A stretch of DNA of 64,000 nt from Butyrivibrio sp. INlla14 (lineage in GTDB: Bacteria > Bacillota > Clostridia > Lachnospirales > Lachnospiraceae), in NCBI RefSeq assembly GCF_900102515.1, contig NZ_FMVS01000010.1:62001-126000 (forward strand), in the 5' to 3' direction. Each line of letters opens with the position of its first letter. The first letter of the stretch is position 1. The notes under the pieces are model-generated. The model saw nothing but the letters and a program-made list of their open reading frames with translations. It was not told the origin of the DNA and did no database searches. Positions 45,568 through 54,012 of this stretch are shown here, one piece after another. The translations under genes were made by a program, and so were the position numbers.

Positions 45568-46275
45568 ATGAAAATAAGAAGATTGGGTGGTTTACTGGCA
45601 GGACTTACACTAGGTGTCTGCAGCCTGGTATTAAATCCTGTGAAGTCTGAGGCAACAGAAGGGCTATCAACCTCCTATGCGGATATTTCTGAGGAAACAA
45701 GTATTCAGCAGAGTACAGATATAACGAGCTCAACTGGTGACATGGAAGAGGAAAAAGAGGAAGAAAAGATTGTTATTCCTCAGAATAATGTGGTTAATTC
45801 AAATGGCAAGCAGGTAAAGTCAACTGTAGCTGGCAACTATTATGCCTGGTCTGTTCCTGGGTTTGCTGTTATAACCCCAGAGTACGAGCTCCAAAAACAA
45901 GCCAATTTTATGATACTCGAGTATTTCTTTGTAACTACATGGGACATAGATGCAAGGACAGCTCCTGCAGCTATCGACACTATGAGTATTGTGGCACAGT
46001 CAGAAGAAGCTACTCTTGGAGCATCTTTTCAGATGACAGTCAGCAGACTCTTTTCCACTAAGGTATATCCAATGGTCAATGAAGAGATGAAGGTTGGAAC
46101 AATGATTGAAATACCTGCAGATTTCAAGGAAGAAGGAGCCTCTTATGCTGTGGTATGTGTAAGAAGTGGCGGTGTATATGAAATCCTGCCGGATCTGGAT
46201 GAGGACCCTGCTACTATAACATTTAATGCCCATGCTGGAACCGGAGCATACGGAATCCTAAGATACAGGGAGTAA
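45568..46275 (+). CDS. Secreted protein of unknown function
   Basis: Encodes 235 residues. The signal peptide MKIRRLGGLLAGLTLGVCSLVLNPVKSEA probably ends near residue 29. A low-complexity Ser/Thr/Glu region (about 30-72) is followed by a ~160-residue domain I do not recognise (NYYAWSVPGFAVITPEYELQ, VCVRSGGVYEILPDLDEDPATITF). It is divergent from the pectate-lyase-like gene across a 285-base spacer and is followed by a terminator and the GH25 lysozyme gene, so it is probably transcribed alone. Confidence 0.82.
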   Translation: MKIRRLGGLLAGLTLGVCSLVLNPVKSEATEGLSTSYADISEETSIQQSTDITSSTGDMEEEKEEEKIVIPQNNVVNSNGKQVKSTVAGNYYAWSVPGFAVITPEYELQKQANFMILEYFFVTTWDIDARTAPAAIDTMSIVAQSEEATLGASFQMTVSRLFSTKVYPMVNEEMKVGTMIEIPADFKEEGASYAVVCVRSGGVYEILPDLDEDPATITFNAHAGTGAYGILRYRE

Positions 46276-46288
46276 ATACTAAGATTTT

Positions 46289-46320
46289 AAGGCATCATCA
46301 CAATTGTGGTGGTGCCTTTT
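46289..46320 (+). terminator. Intrinsic terminator after the unknown secreted-protein gene
   Basis: A roughly 13-pair stem with two G-U pairs (46289-46301 with 46306-46318, loop AATT), followed by TTTTATTT. Confidence 0.82.
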
Positions 46321-46323
46321 ATT

Positions 46324-46332
46324 TGTTATAAT
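46324..46332 (+). promoter_or_regulatory. Extended -10 promoter of the lysozyme gene
   Basis: TG-T-TATAAT at 46324-46332, 44 bases before the start codon. The same nine-base element occurs at 42549-42557 in front of the toxin remnant, so this appears to be the preferred promoter type here. Confidence 0.6.
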
Positions 46333-46375
46333 TAAAATGTTAAGAAAAACTTAAAATTCATATGAGGGGAATAGT

Positions 46376-48082
46376 ATGTTTAAAAGTGTCAAGAAAGCTT
46401 TACTTTCTGCAGCAGCGCTTCTGGGGGCAGTAGCGTTTCTGTCTTTATCACCTGTAGCTGAGACTACAGTCAGTGCCAGAGGCCCGGAAATTGCCATGGG
46501 AGTTGATGTGGCTAAATATCAGGGCGCGATCAACTGGCAGCAGGTCAAGAATTCTGGTGTTAAATTCGCCATGATCAGAGTTGGAACAACTAAAAAGGGA
46601 ATGGATGAACAGTTCATCAACAATATAAATGGTGCTAATGCAGCAGGCATCAGAACTGGTATCTATATCTATTCTTATGCGACAAATCCTGAGCAGGCCG
46701 CAGCAGAGGCCAATCAGGTTCTCGCATGGATTGCGCCATATACAGTATCATTTCCTGTAGCAATTGATATTGAGGACTCATGTCAGAAGGGGCTCAATCC
46801 AGCTCAGCTTCAGGCTATTGCAGATACATTCTGCGGAATAATGTATGCTAACGGTTATGAGCCTATGGTATATGCCAGCAAGAACTGGTTCATGGGCAGA
46901 ATGCCAGTAGTTTCTGCACCTAAGTGGGTTGCTCAGTACAGCGGAGCGTGCGAATATCCTGGAGAGTATGCAATGTGGCAGTCTACAAGCCATGGACAGG
47001 TTGCAGGTATCCCTGGAAGAGTAGATATCGATCATCTTTATTCAGATTACTTTAGCCGTTTGATTCCAGAGGGATTTAACAGTTATGGTGGAAATATATA
47101 TTATTATCACAATTATAGAAAGCTCTATGGCTGGCTTAACCTTTCGAATGGAAGATATCATGCAGATGCTACTACAGGTATCATTAATGCAGGATGGTTC
47201 CAGGATGAATCAGGAATATATTACCTTGATCCAGCTCAGGGCGGACTTGCCAAGGTTGGCTTTGCAGATATTGCAGGGGCAAGATATTTCTTTGACGCAA
47301 ATGGTGTAAGACGTACTGGCCTTATTGATGTTGGCGGGGCACTGGTTTACGCCAATGCAGATGGTGTCTGCCAGAAGGGCCTTATTCCTCTTGAGGATGG
47401 TGTTCACTATTTTGATGATCAGTATTTAATGCACGTGGGACTTACTCAGGTTGGAAATAAGCTTTATTATTTCAATGAAAAGGGTGTAATGCAGACAGGA
47501 ATGCTGGCCTTTGAAGTTGGAAAGTTCATGTTTGGCGCAGATGGTGCTGCTATTTCTGGCTGGTTTTCCAATGAACTTGGACAGAGATTTTATTTTGGAC
47601 AGGATTTCAGGGCTTATGTAGGCCTTCAGCAGATTGATAAAGATGTATACCTTTTTGGCAATGACGGAGTAATGTTTACAGGCTGGACAGGTGAAGTAGG
47701 TGCCAGATATTATTTCGGCGCAGATGGCAAGATGGTAAAAGGCTGGAATGCAATAGACGGAAGAGCTTTCTACTTTGGGGCTGATGGACTTATGGCTACA
47801 GGGCTGGCTCCACTTAAGGACGGAGTTTACTTCCTTGATCCTACAGATGGACACATGGTTGTAGGCTGGGTTCAGCTTCCTGATGGATGGAGATACTTTG
47901 ATGCCAACAATGGCAAGATGCTTGCAGGCGTAACTGCTGTTCTGGATAATGTTGAGTGTACTTTCGACAAGGGCGGACTTTTGGCAGCACCTGCTGGCTG
48001 GGTTCCAGGAACACCTGCTCCTGTAGATCCTGCAATAGTTGCTGCAGCTCAGACTCCGGCAACTCCTGCTACTCCACAGTAA
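46376..48082 (+). CDS. Secreted GH25 lysozyme with cell-wall-binding repeats
   Basis: Encodes 568 residues. The signal peptide ends near residue 35 (VSARG). The GH25 barrel (about 40-225) has MGVDVAKYQGAINW with the first catalytic Asp, and AIDIEDSC with the catalytic Asp-x-Glu. From ~240 to 530 there are about eleven or twelve ~20-residue repeats of the choline-binding-like type (GARYYFGADGKMVKGW, GRAFYFGADGLMATG), which attach the enzyme to the cell wall. A Pro/Ala-rich tail ends the protein. The likely role is cutting the cell's own peptidoglycan. A terminator follows at 48115. Confidence 0.93.
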   Translation: MFKSVKKALLSAAALLGAVAFLSLSPVAETTVSARGPEIAMGVDVAKYQGAINWQQVKNSGVKFAMIRVGTTKKGMDEQFINNINGANAAGIRTGIYIYSYATNPEQAAAEANQVLAWIAPYTVSFPVAIDIEDSCQKGLNPAQLQAIADTFCGIMYANGYEPMVYASKNWFMGRMPVVSAPKWVAQYSGACEYPGEYAMWQSTSHGQVAGIPGRVDIDHLYSDYFSRLIPEGFNSYGGNIYYYHNYRKLYGWLNLSNGRYHADATTGIINAGWFQDESGIYYLDPAQGGLAKVGFADIAGARYFFDANGVRRTGLIDVGGALVYANADGVCQKGLIPLEDGVHYFDDQYLMHVGLTQVGNKLYYFNEKGVMQTGMLAFEVGKFMFGADGAAISGWFSNELGQRFYFGQDFRAYVGLQQIDKDVYLFGNDGVMFTGWTGEVGARYYFGADGKMVKGWNAIDGRAFYFGADGLMATGLAPLKDGVYFLDPTDGHMVVGWVQLPDGWRYFDANNGKMLAGVTAVLDNVECTFDKGGLLAAPAGWVPGTPAPVDPAIVAAAQTPATPATPQ

Positions 48083-48114
48083 TAGAAACAGATACATAAA
48101 CAGATACATCAAGG

Positions 48115-48147
48115 ACCTGCGGGGGAAAATACCTTCGCAGGTTTTTA
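48115..48147 (+). terminator. Intrinsic terminator after the lysozyme gene
   Basis: Seven-pair stem ACCTGCG/CGCAGGT (48115-48121 with 48136-48142) with a 14-base loop, followed by TTTTATTT. Confidence 0.75.
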
Positions 48148-48178
48148 TTTGATTAAAATAGTATAAAGCAAACAATTA

Positions 48179-48187
48179 TGTTACAAT
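48179..48187 (+). promoter_or_regulatory. Extended -10 promoter of the UDP-sugar pyrophosphorylase gene
   Basis: TG-T-TACAAT at 48179-48187, about 50 bases before the start codon, matching the extended -10 pattern seen elsewhere in the window. Confidence 0.45.
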
Positions 48188-48237
48188 GTAACGGCATGGG
48201 TTCAGAAACCCGTATTATCATGAAAGAGGTATGAACA

Positions 48238-49467
48238 ATGGATTTTCAAAGTGCACAGGAGAAACTAGCTAAATATGGCCAGGAGCATGTACTTAAGTAT
48301 TATGATGAACTTTCTGATACTGAGAAAGAAGAGCTTCTTGCCCAGATAGAGGATACAGACTTTGCAGTTTTAGAGAACTGCAAGAATCTTGGAAAGAGTG
48401 AGGGAAGAGGACAGTTTGCACCTCTTGCTGCAATGCAGGTTTCCGAGATTAAGGAAAGAGAAGAAGAGTTTAGAAAGATTGGCGTTGAGACAATTAAGGC
48501 TGGCAAGGTGGCAGCAGTCCTTCTTGCAGGCGGAATGGGAACCAGACTTGGTTCTGACAACCCAAAGGGAATGTATGATATTGGTCTTACCAAGCCAGTT
48601 TATATTTTCCAGAGAATAATCGAGAACCTTCAGGATACAGTAGCTCAGGCAGGTGGTGCCTTCATTCATCTTTTCATCATGACAAGTGAAAAGAATAATG
48701 ATGCTACAGTAAACTTCCTCAAGGAGCACAATTTCTTTGGATATCCAGAGGATAAGGTTACTTTCTTCAAGCAGGATATGGCTCCAGCTTCTGATTACAA
48801 TGGAAAAGTATATATGGAGGGCAAGGGCAGAATTTCCACATCTCCTAATGGTAATGCTGGATGGTATTCTTCTATGCTCAAGGCTGGACTTAGAGATGTT
48901 CTGTTAAAAGAGGGAATCGAGTGGATCGATATTTTTGCTGTTGATAATGTCCTTCAGAGAATCGCAGATCCTTGCTTTGTTGGTGCAACAGTTAATGCAG
49001 GTGTTTCCTGCGGCGCCAAGGTTGTTAGAAAGAATGCTCCAGACGAGAAGGTTGGCGTAATGTGTCTTGAGGATGGAAGACCTTCTATCGTTGAGTATTA
49101 CGAGCTTTCACAGGAGATGATGGATGCCAAGGATGAAAACGGCGATCCTGCTTACAACTATGGAGTTATCCTTAACTATCTCTTTAACGAGAAGGCTCTT
49201 TTTGATATAGCTCAGAAAACTCTTCCTCTGCATGTTGTTGAGAAGAAGATTCCTTATATTGATGAAAATGCAAATCTTATCAAGCCAGAAGCTCCTAACG
49301 GATGCAAGTTCGAGCAGCTTGTTCTTGATATGATCCATGAGCTTGATACATGCCTTCCTTATGAGGTTGTAAGAGAACATGAATTTGCTCCTATCAAGAA
49401 TAAAGAAGGCGTTGATTCTGTAGAGTCAGCTAGAGAGCTTTGCAAGCTTAACGGTATTGAGCTGTAA
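48238..49467 (+). CDS. Eukaryotic-type UDP-sugar pyrophosphorylase (UDPGP/UAP family)
   Basis: Encodes 409 residues. The nucleotide-binding motif VAAVLLAGGMGTRLGSDNPKG near residue 97 has the LxGGxGTRLGxxxPK form of the UDP-N-acetylhexosamine and UDP-glucose pyrophosphorylase superfamily typical of eukaryotes. GalU-type bacterial enzymes lack it. Further family blocks are MTSEKNNDAT, FFKQDM, and NGNAGWYSS with the substrate loop. It would make UDP-GlcNAc, UDP-GalNAc or UDP-glucose from the sugar 1-phosphate and UTP. galE lies 182 bases downstream, consistent with UDP-sugar supply for envelope polymers. Confidence 0.9.
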   Translation: MDFQSAQEKLAKYGQEHVLKYYDELSDTEKEELLAQIEDTDFAVLENCKNLGKSEGRGQFAPLAAMQVSEIKEREEEFRKIGVETIKAGKVAAVLLAGGMGTRLGSDNPKGMYDIGLTKPVYIFQRIIENLQDTVAQAGGAFIHLFIMTSEKNNDATVNFLKEHNFFGYPEDKVTFFKQDMAPASDYNGKVYMEGKGRISTSPNGNAGWYSSMLKAGLRDVLLKEGIEWIDIFAVDNVLQRIADPCFVGATVNAGVSCGAKVVRKNAPDEKVGVMCLEDGRPSIVEYYELSQEMMDAKDENGDPAYNYGVILNYLFNEKALFDIAQKTLPLHVVEKKIPYIDENANLIKPEAPNGCKFEQLVLDMIHELDTCLPYEVVREHEFAPIKNKEGVDSVESARELCKLNGIEL

Positions 49468-49649
49468 TGCAATTTGTTGAGGAATGTGCGAATTTGTTAC
49501 TGGCGCGAGCTGCTTACGAGTGATGGAACAATCTAACATTCTGACAGGTGTTCCTAACATAAGAGTGTTGTAATTAGTGACGCCTATCAATACAATTAAA
49601 CCATAGTAAACAAAAAACTTGGTGATACATAACAGAAAAGAGGTTGAAT

Positions 49650-50666
49650 ATGGCTATTCTTGTAACAGGTGGAGCAGGATATATTGGATCACATACAGTA
49701 GTAGAGCTTCAGAATGCAGGCTATGATGTGGTCGTTATGGATAACCTTGCTAATGCTAGTGAGAAGGTTATCGGAAGAGTTGAGGCCCTCACAGGCAAAA
49801 AGGTACCTTTCTACAAGGTAGATATAAGAGATAGAGAAGGTCTTGAGAAGATCTTTACTAGTGAGAAGATTGACAGCGTAATCCATTTTGCGGGACTTAA
49901 GGCTGTAGGCGAGTCAGTACAGAAGCCTTGGGAATACTATGAAAACAACATTGCTGGAACTCTTACTTTGGTTGATGTAATGAGACAGCACGGCTGCAAG
50001 AACATTATTTTCTCATCTTCTGCAACTGTATACGGCAATCCTGCATTTATTCCGATCACAGAGGAGTGCCCTAAGGGAACATGTACAAATCCTTATGGTT
50101 GGACCAAGTCAATGCTGGAGCAGGTTCTCACAGATATCCAGAAGGCTGACCCAGAATGGAATGTAGTTCTTCTTAGATACTTTAATCCTATCGGAGCACA
50201 TAAGAGTGGAACAATTGGTGAGAATCCAAATGGAATTCCTAATAACCTTATGCCTTACATTACACAGGTTGCAGTTGGCAAGCTTCCACAGCTCAATGTA
50301 TTTGGTAATGATTATGATACACACGATGGTACAGGAGTAAGAGATTACATCCATGTAGTAGATCTTGCACTTGGCCATGTTAAGGCTCTTAAGAAGCTTG
50401 AGCCAGGCAGTGGACTTAATATCTACAACCTTGGAACAGGTGTTGGATATAGCGTACTTGATATTGTCAAGAATTTCGAGGAAGCTACAGGCGTCAAGAT
50501 TCCTTATGTGATCAAGGAAAGAAGACCTGGAGATATCGCAACATGCTACTCTAATGCAGATAAGGCAGAGAGAGAACTTGGCTGGAAGGCAGAGAATGGA
50601 ATCAAGGAAATGTGCGCTGATTCCTGGAGATGGCAGAGCCAGAATCCTAACGGATATGAAGAGTAA
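49650..50666 (+). CDS. galE: UDP-glucose 4-epimerase
   Basis: Encodes 338 residues from ATG 49650 with AAGAGG six bases upstream; an in-frame TTG two codons earlier is unlikely. It is a short-chain dehydrogenase fold with the NAD motif [12 protein letters not shown]. The catalytic Ser/Tyr/Lys set appears as [11 protein letters not shown] and [11 protein letters not shown]. The C-terminal [15 protein letters not shown] and [11 protein letters not shown] are typical of GalE. It interconverts UDP-glucose and UDP-galactose in the cytoplasm, and may also act on UDP-GlcNAc. Confidence 0.97.
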   Translation: MAILVTGGAGYIGSHTVVELQNAGYDVVVMDNLANASEKVIGRVEALTGKKVPFYKVDIRDREGLEKIFTSEKIDSVIHFAGLKAVGESVQKPWEYYENNIAGTLTLVDVMRQHGCKNIIFSSSATVYGNPAFIPITEECPKGTCTNPYGWTKSMLEQVLTDIQKADPEWNVVLLRYFNPIGAHKSGTIGENPNGIPNNLMPYITQVAVGKLPQLNVFGNDYDTHDGTGVRDYIHVVDLALGHVKALKKLEPGSGLNIYNLGTGVGYSVLDIVKNFEEATGVKIPYVIKERRPGDIATCYSNADKAERELGWKAENGIKEMCADSWRWQSQNPNGYEE

Positions 50667-50696
50667 TATAGTATAAACCATTATTATGGGAATAGG

Positions 50697-50738
50697 ATTA
50701 GCTATCCTTGACAAAATGTCGGGGATAGCTAATTATTG
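50697..50738 (+). terminator. Intrinsic terminator after galE
   Basis: A 16-pair stem with two G-U pairs (50697-50712 with 50718-50733, loop AAAAT), followed by TATTGTTAT. The T-tract is interrupted but the stem is strong. Confidence 0.78.
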
Positions 50739-50816
50739 TTATGGCGTATGACTTATTGTTATTTATTTAGCGTGGGGGATTTGGGGAAATCTGAAATAAG
50801 ATAATAGAGGTGAAAT

Positions 50817-51620
50817 ATGTACCAGATTGAATGTGATACCCACACACACACTTTATATTCAAGACATGCTTATTCAACTATAGAAGAAAATATCAGGGCA
50901 GCCAAAGAGAAAGGAATCAAGCTCCTTGCCAGCACTGATCATTTTAGCGATATGTTGTTTGGCGATTATGAGAATGTTAAAAATTATCAGTATCTCTTTT
51001 GCTCAAATAATTGGCCAAGAGTTTGGAATGATGTTACTCTTCTTCGAGGTGTCGAGGCAGATATTGTAGATATGGATGGGAATCTTTTTGGACATGACAT
51101 TATTATCAGCAAGTCTGTAACTGGTGATGTTTATGATCCTGAGAAGAGACTGCTTGATATGGTATGTGAGAGAATTGATTTTGTCATAGCTTCAGTGCAT
51201 GCCAAGAGACATACAATTGGAAAGAGTATTTCAGAGAATACTGATATGTATATAAAGGCTATGGAGAATCCCAAGGTTTTCTTTATTGGACACATAGGAA
51301 GAGCCGGAGTGCCTTTTGATATGGATGAAGTCCTTAGAGTTGCCAAGGAACTTAAAAAGCCAATAGAGATAAATGAGCATAGCTTTTTCTGGGAGGGACA
51401 TCATCAGTCGGTTTGCAGAGATGTTGCCATAAGGTGTGCTGAGCTTGGAGTGTCCGTCTGTGTTAATACGGATGCTCATATGTCTCCGGAAATTGGAGAA
51501 ACTATGCGAGTTCAGAAAATGTTTGAGGAAATAGGTTTTCCACAGGAACTTATTATAAATAGAACCAAAGAGAGCTTTTTAAAGGGGCTGTCTGATTGCG
51601 GTATAGAGATTACATTATAA
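50817..51620 (+). CDS. PHP-domain phosphoesterase
   Basis: Encodes 267 residues. The protein opens with the PHP metal motif ECDTHTHTLYSRHAYSTIEE, followed by LLASTDHFSDM, GVEADIVD, ASVHAKR, NEHSFFW and VCVNTDAHMSPEIG. These supply the His and Asp ligands of the trinuclear metal centre (YcdX type). It hydrolyses a phosphate ester; the substrate is unknown. AGAGGTG precedes the ATG. The small gene at 51645 follows by 24 bases and may be cotranscribed. Confidence 0.9.
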   Translation: MYQIECDTHTHTLYSRHAYSTIEENIRAAKEKGIKLLASTDHFSDMLFGDYENVKNYQYLFCSNNWPRVWNDVTLLRGVEADIVDMDGNLFGHDIIISKSVTGDVYDPEKRLLDMVCERIDFVIASVHAKRHTIGKSISENTDMYIKAMENPKVFFIGHIGRAGVPFDMDEVLRVAKELKKPIEINEHSFFWEGHHQSVCRDVAIRCAELGVSVCVNTDAHMSPEIGETMRVQKMFEEIGFPQELIINRTKESFLKGLSDCGIEITL

Positions 51621-51644
51621 AGAGAAGTATTTAAGGGGATCAGA

Positions 51645-51914
51645 ATGTTTAGACTTTGGGTTAAGCTGATAGATGATAATCATCTAATAAAGGATACAGT
51701 CATTTGTGATGATACTACGGATACCAGGACTCACAAGGTGATGAACGCTATAGAAAAAGCATGCTATGAGCTTGATCTGTCCAAACCTATATGGCTAGAT
51801 ACAACAGTCAGGGACTTCCAAAGGCACTCAAAATGCCGCTTTACAAGGGATGCCTTTATAGAGCAGGTTCCCTTTGATTATATGGAAATACAGGTGATTG
51901 AAGAGGAATACTGA
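51645..51914 (+). CDS. Small conserved protein of unknown function
   Basis: Encodes 89 residues, acidic, without signal peptide or membrane segment. Features are an N-terminal beta-rich stretch (MFRLWVKLIDDNHLIKDTVI), a helix (NAIEKACYELDLS), a KPIWLDTTVRDFQRHSKCRFT segment and a C-terminal VPFDYMEIQVIEEEY strand. The ribosome site AAGGGG lies upstream of the ATG, and the frame has normal codon use, which supports a real gene. No function can be assigned. Confidence 0.75.
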   Translation: MFRLWVKLIDDNHLIKDTVICDDTTDTRTHKVMNAIEKACYELDLSKPIWLDTTVRDFQRHSKCRFTRDAFIEQVPFDYMEIQVIEEEY

Positions 51915-52032
51915 TACATAACCGGCTAATTATAAAAAGATATTATATTTTTATAATAATTAAAACACAATTCCGTCACAGAATCTCTTTATACTAGAGC
52001 CATAATCCAAATAAAGGAAGAAGGTAGTTATC

Positions 52033-53748
52033 ATGTATGAAGATGACAAAATGGAACAGGGTGGTGTAAATAGTAATTCCAATTTGAATTCAACAGATAA
52101 TGCGAATTCAGCAAATGAGCATAGTTCTTATGGAAGTGAACAGGCAAAGAGCAACAATACCTATTCTTATAATCCTTATTCCTATGCTAGCGGACAGCAG
52201 AATCCAAGTCCTTTCAGTGGTTATGGGAATAGCAGTTATAGTGGCGGTTATAACAATGCAGGAGCTGGTACAGGCAGTAACAACAGTGGTGTGAACAACT
52301 ACGGTGGTTACAATGCTGGCAATAACAACTATGCATACAATAACCAGTCTAGTGCCCACAGCTATGGTACATATCAGTATGGTACAAATACCTCTGAGAT
52401 TCCAACACAGGCTCCTAAAAAGAAAAACACCGGAGCAATTGTAGTTGCAGCTATTGCGATATTTGCACTTTTGGTTGGCGGAATCGGTGCCTCATATTTT
52501 GCTATTGCAAATAAGTCTGCAAAGACAGAGATAGAAATGACTCAGGAAACAACACAGGCTGAGTCAGAGCAGGTAGCTGAAGCGCAGACACAGGATAGCG
52601 TCAAGACTACAACAGTTTCAGCTCAGACCAGTACAGTTGTTACTGATGTAACTGCGGTTGTATCTGAGGTTATGCCTGCTATGGTTATTATCCACAACAA
52701 CTATACAGCATCAGCTAGTTATTTTGGATATGTACAGGAGCAGGAAGCTACTGCATCTGGTAGTGGAATCATTGTAGGACAGAATGACACAGAACTTTTG
52801 ATAGCAACCAATTATCACGTAATTGAGGGCGCTGATACATTGGAAGTTATCTTTTCAGATGATGCTACAGTTGAGGCTGTAGTAAAGGGAACTAATTCCG
52901 ACATGGATCTGGCTGTTATCGCTGTTATGCTGGATGATCTTTCAGATGAAACAAAGAGTACGATCAAGGTTGCAACTCTTGGTGACAGTGATCAGTTGGT
53001 TCTTGGAGAACCTGCCATAGCAATTGGTAATGCTCTTGGATATGGCCAGTCAGTTACAACAGGCGTTATTTCAGCTCTTAACAGACAGGTAGAGCTTGAT
53101 GATGGCAGCACTAGGGAATTTATTCAGACAGATGCAGCTATCAATCCTGGTAACTCAGGTGGAGCACTTCTTAATGTTCAGGGCGAGGTAATTGGTATCA
53201 ATTCAAATAAGATTGGTGGAGACACTGTAGAAGGTATGGGATATGCTATTCCAATTTCTGCTGCTAAGCCAATCATTGAACAGCTTATGAATGAAGAAAC
53301 CAAGATTAAACTCTCAGATGAGGAGAGAGGATACATTGGAATTTCAGGAGTAAGTGTTACTTCAGATGTTTCATCTATCTATGGACTGCCACTTGGCGTT
53401 TATGTAGCAGATGTTACATCAGGTGGCGGAGCTGAGGCCGCAGGAATCCAGAAGGGCGATGTTATTGTCTCTTTTGATGGAACTGAGATTGCTTCTATGG
53501 ATGATCTTCAGACTAGACTTCAGTATTACGCTATTGGAACAACTGTAAAAGTTACAGTAATGAGACAGAATGGTTCAGAGTATACAGATTATACTTATGA
53601 TGTTACACTAGGAGGTGCAACAAACACTAGTGGAAATGGTGGAAGCGGTTCTGCAGATGGAACAGGCCAGGGTCAGTATGATGGCCATCAGGTTCCAGCC
53701 AAGCCAGAGGACAAGAACAACAATGGCCAGAGCGAAGGCGGACACTAA
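52033..53748 (+). CDS. Membrane-anchored HtrA/DegP-type serine protease with PDZ domain
   Basis: Encodes 571 residues. The N-terminal ~130 residues are cytoplasmic and low-complexity (Asn, Tyr, Ser, Gly, Gln). A single membrane helix (about 137-160) follows, then a Thr/Gln/Glu spacer. The trypsin-like domain has His262 (ATNYHVIEG), Asp292 (SDMDLAVI) and Ser375 (INPGNSGGALLN). A PDZ domain (about 435-530; GLPLGVYVADVTSGGGAEAAG) and a Gly/Gln-rich tail end the protein. It degrades or repairs misfolded envelope proteins outside the membrane. A terminator follows at once; the clpX gene is 264 bases downstream. Confidence 0.94.
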   Translation: MYEDDKMEQGGVNSNSNLNSTDNANSANEHSSYGSEQAKSNNTYSYNPYSYASGQQNPSPFSGYGNSSYSGGYNNAGAGTGSNNSGVNNYGGYNAGNNNYAYNNQSSAHSYGTYQYGTNTSEIPTQAPKKKNTGAIVVAAIAIFALLVGGIGASYFAIANKSAKTEIEMTQETTQAESEQVAEAQTQDSVKTTTVSAQTSTVVTDVTAVVSEVMPAMVIIHNNYTASASYFGYVQEQEATASGSGIIVGQNDTELLIATNYHVIEGADTLEVIFSDDATVEAVVKGTNSDMDLAVIAVMLDDLSDETKSTIKVATLGDSDQLVLGEPAIAIGNALGYGQSVTTGVISALNRQVELDDGSTREFIQTDAAINPGNSGGALLNVQGEVIGINSNKIGGDTVEGMGYAIPISAAKPIIEQLMNEETKIKLSDEERGYIGISGVSVTSDVSSIYGLPLGVYVADVTSGGGAEAAGIQKGDVIVSFDGTEIASMDDLQTRLQYYAIGTTVKVTVMRQNGSEYTDYTYDVTLGGATNTSGNGGSGSADGTGQGQYDGHQVPAKPEDKNNNGQSEGGH

Positions 53749-53775
53749 TTAGTTAAATCTTAGAACTTAATGGTT

Positions 53776-53812
53776 GCTATGGATGACGAGGAGCCATCCA
53801 TAGCACTTTTTA
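53776..53812 (+). terminator. Intrinsic terminator after htrA
   Basis: Ten-pair stem GCTATGGATG/CATCCATAGC (53776-53785 with 53795-53804, loop of nine), followed by ACTTTTTATT. Confidence 0.85.
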
Positions 53813-53982
53813 TTGAATAGGAAATTGCTTTCCTATTCAATAAAAAACGCTCCGCTGTGGATGCACACTCGCGCGATAGGTAAATGTTGCATAAATGCAA
53901 CCGCGCTCGGCGCGAGAATGTCGCAAGCGACATTCTTTCTTGTATCACAGAAAGTTGCGCGAGCATGTTGCAAGCAACATGC
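53808..53982 (+). repeat. Hairpin array in the htrA-clpX spacer
   Basis: After the htrA terminator come four more perfect hairpins. The first is a 17-pair stem (53808-53824 with 53829-53845, loop TTGC). The second is GTTGCA/TGCAAC (53886-53901, loop TAAA). The third is a ten-pair AGAATGTCGC/GCGACATTCT with an AA loop (53915-53936). The fourth is a nine-pair GCATGTTGC/GCAACATGC with an AA loop (53963-53982). GC-rich CTCGCGC/GCGCGAG arms bracket the second hairpin. The third and fourth share the same GC-AA-GC apex, implying one repeat family. They form the 5' leader region of clpX or an insertion of a palindromic repeat element. The function is unknown. Confidence 0.8.
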
Positions 53983-54012
53983 ATTCTTATCATATCAATA
54001 TGAGGAAAATTT

